A stretch of DNA of 64,000 bases, from positions 434,001 through 498,000 of the forward strand of contig MU400510.1 in NCBI GenBank assembly GCA_022578965.1, given 5' to 3'. Below the pieces are notes generated by a model that was not told the DNA's origin, did not search any database, and saw only the letters and a list, made by a program, of their open reading frames with translations. Origin of the DNA: Xylaria sp. FL1777 (Eukaryota; Ascomycota; Sordariomycetes; Xylariales; Xylariaceae). Positions 59,264 through 64,000 of the stretch are shown here, piece after piece. Every line of letters starts with the position of its first letter. Position 1 is the stretch's first letter. Made by a program: the position numbers and the translations under genes.

Positions 59264-61648
59264 ATGGCGACACCCGACACATCGACGCTGACGAGCTCGG
59301 CCCAAATCTTCACAACATACACGCTACCTCAAATCCGCGCCGTCCACAAGACGCTGCACACCCAGATCGACGAGAAATCCGCCCGTCTGCGCACACAAGT
59401 CGGCAATAGCTACCGCCAACTGCTCGGCACCGCCGACACCATCGTGCAGATGCGGGGAGACATGCTGTCGGCGCAGGAGGTGCTGGGCCACATGGGCAGC
59501 CAATGTGGACGCACCGTCGTTGACAACAAGATCACGGGCTTGGGGCGATTTCGCGGCAACGAGGATGCCCGGGTGGCATTGGGTCAGGCCGCACGCGTCA
59601 AGCTGCTCAGAGCCTGCGGTCTTGCTGTTAGCCGGCTGCTGAAGACGGGCACAAGTAAAGATGCCGAGGGACGAAGGGGGGACAGGCTCGTGCTGGCTGC
59701 GAAAGTCTTTGTGCTTAGTCGATTGCTCGTGTCTAGCTTTGGGAACCTGAAGGAATCCGATGAGGAAATCAGGAGCGCTGTCGAAACTGCAAAGAAGAGC
59801 TTGGATGGCTTAAGGAGAAAGCTGGTGCGCGCAGTTGAAAAGATGCTGCAAAAAGTTGGAGAGGAGACGGACATAACCGATATAATCAAAGCCTTGTCCG
59901 CGTATAGTCTTTCGTCAAGTTCAGGGACAAGGGACGTCCTGCGGCGGTTTTTGAGTATCAGGGCCGAGGCGATTACGTATGAGTTCGACTATGAGGAACA
60001 CGAGAAGGACAGGGGCGCAGATAACGTCCTCAGAGGTCTCGAGCTATACGCTAAGACATTGGTGGATGTGCAAGCGCTGATACCGAACAAACTACCGGAG
60101 GCATTGCTGGAGCTTAAGAAGAAACCGCTCCTCGCCGATGAAGCACTACGATCTCTGGAAGGTCTTAGGCTGGATATTTTCGAGACATGGTGTGGTGACG
60201 ACATCCGGTACTTCACGCCTTTCATACGACATGACGATCTAGACGGGAAACAAGCTAGGGAGATGCTTACGGGATGGGCAAAGAAGGGCGGTGAGACCAC
60301 TCTAAGCGGCTTAACCAAGACCCTCGAACACATCTCCGAATTCAAAGCTATCGTAGAACTACGGACAAGCACACTACAGCAATGGATTAGGGATGGCGGA
60401 AAGGCTAGAGGATTTGATCCATCTATAATGCTCGACGGCTTACGAAAGGCTATTAACGATCATCTACTACAACTCATCGAAACGAAAGTTGCGAAGCTCA
60501 AACTCGTTGGGTCTGAAGTTTCTTCCACGTTAGAGGCGTGGCAATCGGGAGTCACTGATCGCCATCGTGGCCTGTGGGACGACGAGATGGTCGGGATGGA
60601 CTTTTCTATCGGCGCTGCTCAGGTAACACATGAAGTCGTATCTCGCGTCTACGGCAGGAATGACGCTGTTGCACGAGCCGTCACGGGGTTTGACTCATGG
60701 CATCACATAATTGACAACGTAGGGGACCTAGTAGAGCAACTTAAACGACAGAGGTGGGATAATGATGTGGACGAAATCGAAGATGAGGAGGTCATCGAGA
60801 CGAGACAGGATCTCTTAAGCAAAGATGACCCACAATTGCTATACACACGCCTGAATGAGACGCTAATAAAAGCGTTCGAAGACTTGAACGAGCAGCTCAC
60901 AAGACTGTGGCAAAGTCGAAAGGACGGATTGGACAACGGACAGATTGCCACGTATATTCTACGGGTTTTGAGGGATATCCGCAGCCGTCTACCTAAGCTT
61001 GAGGATGTGCAGTCTTTCGGCTTGGGTAACGTCCCTTCATTGCACGAAAAGCTTGCGGTCTATGTGTCTGAGGCACCAATAGAAGAATTTACCGCGATAG
61101 CGCTCACGCAGAAACGGGTAGCTGGCCGAGCGTTATGGGAAGGAGAGCCAGCTTTGCCCACCCAACCTTCCTCAGGCACTTTCAAGCTTCTACGGAATGT
61201 CGCAGTTTCAATGGGCGATTCCGGGGTTGATCTATGGACCCCAGCTGCTGTCAAGACTCTAAAGCGTGTCTTTGGTCAACAGCTTGCAGATGTTTGGCAA
61301 AAGGAACTCATGGCACCCGTTCCAAATCTAGATCAGGCGGAATCTACGTCCAAGGTGGATAGAAATGAGAAGGACGACACTGAAACAGAACACGACGACA
61401 ATACAAAGGGGACTAATGAGAAAATATCCGAGCGCAGCAAAGACGTCTTCGTTCAGTGGTTGTTCGATATTAATCTACTACAACACTACTTCAACATCGG
61501 GAATGGTGACGCTGGTGACGCAATGAAAGACCTCGCTTCAGAAGTTTTGAAGAAGACCGGCCTGGACAATCAAGCGGAACGGCGCCTTGCGAAAGTGTCA
61601 CAGGAGTACTGGAAGAGGACGAGCCTGTTATTTGGGTTGCTCGCGTGA
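59264..61648 (+). CDS. COG1: Conserved oligomeric Golgi complex subunit 1
   Basis: Single-exon frame of 794 residues. The N-terminal part (about residues 17-65), with YTLPQIRAVHKTLHTQIDEK, then GNSYRQLLGTADTIVQMR, is the typical Cog1/Vps51 coiled-coil region. The rest is helical, with a KKKPLL segment, an acidic patch DEIEDEEVIE (about residue 505) and a charged linker before the last ~100 residues. Cog1 belongs to lobe A of the eight-subunit COG tether, which captures retrograde intra-Golgi vesicles and so keeps glycosylation enzymes in place. The length fits fungal Cog1. The ATG at 59264 is the first in frame and directly precedes the conserved part. The gene converges on the isomerase gene, with 204 bases between the stops. 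Confidence 0.92.
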   Translation: MATPDTSTLTSSAQIFTTYTLPQIRAVHKTLHTQIDEKSARLRTQVGNSYRQLLGTADTIVQMRGDMLSAQEVLGHMGSQCGRTVVDNKITGLGRFRGNEDARVALGQAARVKLLRACGLAVSRLLKTGTSKDAEGRRGDRLVLAAKVFVLSRLLVSSFGNLKESDEEIRSAVETAKKSLDGLRRKLVRAVEKMLQKVGEETDITDIIKALSAYSLSSSSGTRDVLRRFLSIRAEAITYEFDYEEHEKDRGADNVLRGLELYAKTLVDVQALIPNKLPEALLELKKKPLLADEALRSLEGLRLDIFETWCGDDIRYFTPFIRHDDLDGKQAREMLTGWAKKGGETTLSGLTKTLEHISEFKAIVELRTSTLQQWIRDGGKARGFDPSIMLDGLRKAINDHLLQLIETKVAKLKLVGSEVSSTLEAWQSGVTDRHRGLWDDEMVGMDFSIGAAQVTHEVVSRVYGRNDAVARAVTGFDSWHHIIDNVGDLVEQLKRQRWDNDVDEIEDEEVIETRQDLLSKDDPQLLYTRLNETLIKAFEDLNEQLTRLWQSRKDGLDNGQIATYILRVLRDIRSRLPKLEDVQSFGLGNVPSLHEKLAVYVSEAPIEEFTAIALTQKRVAGRALWEGEPALPTQPSSGTFKLLRNVAVSMGDSGVDLWTPAAVKTLKRVFGQQLADVWQKELMAPVPNLDQAESTSKVDRNEKDDTETEHDDNTKGTNEKISERSKDVFVQWLFDINLLQHYFNIGNGDAGDAMKDLASEVLKKTGLDNQAERRLAKVSQEYWKRTSLLFGLLA

Positions 61649-61852
61649 TGATACCCCTGTAGATGAATGTTTATGTTGGTGTAGTATTTACATGTTTATA
61701 GCCAAAGTACTATCTAGAAGGGCCGAACAGCTTCACAGAAATACAGCACGGACGAAAGCCCTTTCGCACAATGACCACCATCCGCTCGCTGCTCACTCGC
61801 TGCCGTTTCATCACACACTCACCGCCTCTCTGAAACCATGCTCAACCGCGTA

Positions 61853-62908
61853 TCATAGCTTATGCCTCTTCTGGCCCGAGGCAATCTTCTGAAACTCCCT
61901 CTGAGGAACCCCACTGACGAACCGATCCAGCCCAGCAAAGACCTCGGCGACGTTCTGCCTATCGAGGATCTCGCGCTCCGGCTTCCTGATGAGCGCCTTG
62001 ATGCCGATCAAGGAGTCCCCAATAAGGTGCTCGCCGAGCCGCTCGTCGACCTCGCGCAGGACCTGGCGCATGAAAGCCCCGTCGTCGCCCTTCTCGCACG
62101 CGAACACCTTGTTGACGTATCCCGCAGCCACGAGCTCGTCGGCGGGGATGCGCCGGCTCATGATGAGGGCCTCGTTGGCCTTGGCGATGCCCAGACGCTG
62201 CACGAAGGCGAACGAGGCGCCGCCCTCGGCCACCAGCCCCAGAGATGAGAAGGGCGTCAGCAGGAACGTGTGCGGCGCCGCGTACACGAAGTCCGCGAAG
62301 GCCGTCAGCGCCGCCGACAGCCCCACCGCTGGCCCGTTCAGCGCCGCGATCAGGATCTTCGGGTGGCTGTAGAAGGCTCGCGTTATGTTCAGGTTGTTCG
62401 CTACGAAGCTCCGCAGCCACTCCTGGTACAGGTCCGCGTCGGGCGGCAGGTCCCGGCCCACTGAGACGTCGGCGCCCCTGTTGGTTTTGAGGTCATGGTT
62501 AGCTGAGGGTTCTGTGGGGGGGTTTTTTTTTTTTTTTGGTGTTTGGTTCTTGTTTATGACGGGTTGTGTCTTGCTCGTGGAGTAGTGGAGGGGAGATGTG
62601 ACGCTGTGAGCTCGGGTGACAAATGCATTTTCTTCTCTGCATGTCTCATCCTTTAACGGTTTGATAGGTATGTATATACACCTATTCCGTATGCATGTCA
62701 CAGAAGATCGTGGCAATACTCACGCAGAGAAATACCGGCCCTTTCCGGTCAGGATCGTGATATAGATGTCGTCTCGCACGGCGATTTCTCTCAGAGCCTT
62801 AGCAATGGCATAGTATCCGTCCAAGCCCAGGGCGTTGAGCTTCTTGTCGTTGTCGATGGTGATGGTGGCTATGCGCCCTGAGTATGAAACCTTGACTACG
62901 TCCGCCAT
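61853..62908 (-). CDS. Peroxisomal enoyl-CoA isomerase/hydratase-family protein (Eci1-like)
   Basis: Exons 62908-62724 and 62477-61853 join in frame to 269 residues. The intron is 246 nt and contains a T run. The crotonase fold is clear: an N-terminal strand region, then FSAGADVSVGRD at the junction (about residues 60-71) for the oxyanion hole, AALNGPAVGLSAAL (106-119) and LGLVAEGGAS (141-150). E146 aligns with the catalytic Glu of yeast Eci1 (in its EGG motif), which shifts the double bond in unsaturated fatty-acid oxidation. The protein ends in HKL, a PTS1-type tripeptide close to the HRL of yeast Eci1, so peroxisomal import is likely. I start at 62908 because the upstream in-frame ATG (62995) adds a low-complexity AT-repeat-derived stretch. 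A hydratase-like paralogue is the alternative. Confidence 0.88.
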
Positions 62909-64000
62909 TGTGTGCAAAGTATATGTATATATATATATAATCAATTGTATGCGTGTGCGTCTCGGTTTCCTCTTTTCTGTATTAATGTAGTCCAATATCT
63001 GTCTACCGTTTAGGTGGGATGGAATTACACAACTTGAGGAATCAAGCTGTTGTACTCAATGAAAGCTGAGGTGAAGTGAGCGGGTACCTAGGTAGTTTGG
63101 CCCCGCAGAAATAGCCCAGGTACGGTAACCAAGCCGAGGCTGTCTCTCGTCTTACCCCAACAAAGGCGTAACAACGATGTCTAGTGGCCGACCACTAATC
63201 TCAGATAACCCCACGTTTTCTCTTCTTCCCCGCGACCCTCTTTTTAATAGTCTGCCTTGGGAGACTGGTTGATTACTGTACTGTACGCATAGGCAGTAAG
63301 TATATATCTATACTAGGTAAGTAGGTACAGTAGTGTGCGTACGGAGTAGATCGGTCGACTCGGCGGAAGCAACCGGACGATCCCGTCTGCTTGGTAACTT
63401 TTATGCGCAATAGCAGGAATTAGATGTGCAGCAACTGTGATCTCTTGACCTGCATGACTACTTATTTGTGGGGTATCATGTAGAAGAAACCTGTAAGTTT
63501 TCAAATACTATGCATCTAGGACTATGGTAAGTAGGTGAAGAAAATTATTGCTGTGACAAGTTAAAGGGTAGTGAGAATTTGGTATATCATTACCTGGACC
63601 TGCTAGGAGGAAATAACCTAGATGATGGCAGTAGACAAATATATATCCCGAATTACCTAATATCATATCAATCCTACAATATTTATCGCCTTGGTAGTAT
63701 CTATATGATGTATATCTAATTATATAGCCTGCTCCCTCTAAGTACGCATAGATGCCTAGCCAAACCCCTGTAACCAATCCCTGTAACTTGATCCCTGTGC
63801 TTGCATGAGTCTTGGATCTGCCGACCCCTACGCATACGAGTCGGTCACGTTAGTGGTCTAAGCTCAGCAAATTCAAGACTATATGTACATAGTCCACCGT
63901 GAAGGCAGCTCCCCATCATTCAATCTCACTACCTCGCCATTTCACCATTTCACCATTTCACCTAAAGCTTGAATAAGCAAGCGGACTCATAAGCCTGCCT
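62909..64000. other. Right-end region without supported gene
   Basis: Promoter side of the isomerase, then AT-rich DNA with AGGTA motifs near 63085-63110 and 63310-63330. Three perfect 8-base CATTTCAC units lie at 63938-63961. A gene may begin beyond the edge, but nothing here shows it. Confidence 0.5.
63938..63961. repeat. (CATTTCAC)3 tandem repeat
   Basis: Three perfect 8-base units near the right edge. Confidence 0.8.

Noticed and set aside
62909..62995. Upstream in-frame ATG of the isomerase
   Set aside because: It would add an IYIYTYT stretch encoded by a TATATA repeat. The conserved fold starts right after the ATG at 62908.
1..64000. Biosynthetic gene cluster, CRISPR array, rRNA or viral insertion
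   Set aside because: No synthase, terpene cyclase, NRPS/PKS, spaced direct repeats, rRNA sequence or viral-type gene was seen. The gene content is housekeeping plus wall and membrane proteins.

Overview
The window is nuclear DNA from a filamentous ascomycete (Pezizomycotina, most likely Sordariomycetes). The signs are short spliceosomal introns (about 47-250 nt, GT..AG, with CTAAC/CTGAC branch sites), CT-rich promoter tracts, GPI-anchored Ser/Thr-rich wall proteins, a fungal rhodopsin-like membrane protein, a fungal-type MED15 and an intron-bearing tRNA-Leu(CAG). The class is inferred from overall style and protein resemblance, not from an alignment.

Layout. 1-3838 (+): 3' part of a HEAT-repeat LAA1/HEATR5 trafficking protein, cut by the left edge. 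5303-7976 (+): five-exon secreted GPI-anchored protein. 8473-9030 (-): small Cys-containing fungal hypothetical. 10348-11442 (-): Whi5/Nrm1-type G1/S repressor in three exons. 14335-18840 (-): MED15 Mediator tail subunit in four exons. 18841-28237: 9.4 kb with no supportable gene, rich in TACCT/AGGTA motifs. 28238-30009 (+): M18 aspartyl aminopeptidase with a possible mitochondrial presequence. 30664-31368 (+): low-complexity hypothetical. 32454-35836 (-): exportin-T/LOS1. 39994-40810 (+): small GPI-anchored Ser-rich wall protein.

40.8-48.5 kb is a gene-poor accessory-looking stretch. It holds a frameshifted relic gene (43337-44238), an orphan ORF (44326-44850, -), an inverted repeat and a possible orphan exon. 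48546-50105 (-) is a disordered hypothetical with a conserved-looking C-terminus. A 300-bp fold-back MITE-like element with TA duplications lies at 51243-51542. 54674-56062 (-) is a five-exon rhodopsin-like integral membrane protein. 58532-58657 is tRNA-Leu(CAG) with an intron. 59264-61648 (+) is COG1, convergent with a peroxisomal enoyl-CoA isomerase (61853-62908, -).

The genes are mostly unrelated housekeeping functions: vesicle traffic (LAA1, COG1), transcription and cell cycle (MED15, Whi5-like), tRNA export (LOS1), peptide turnover, fatty-acid oxidation and cell wall. I see no biosynthetic cluster, defence island, CRISPR array or virus. The points most worth checking are the fold-back element, the relic gene, the alternative start of the aminopeptidase, the zinc-finger-like motif in MED15 and the long gene-free block.
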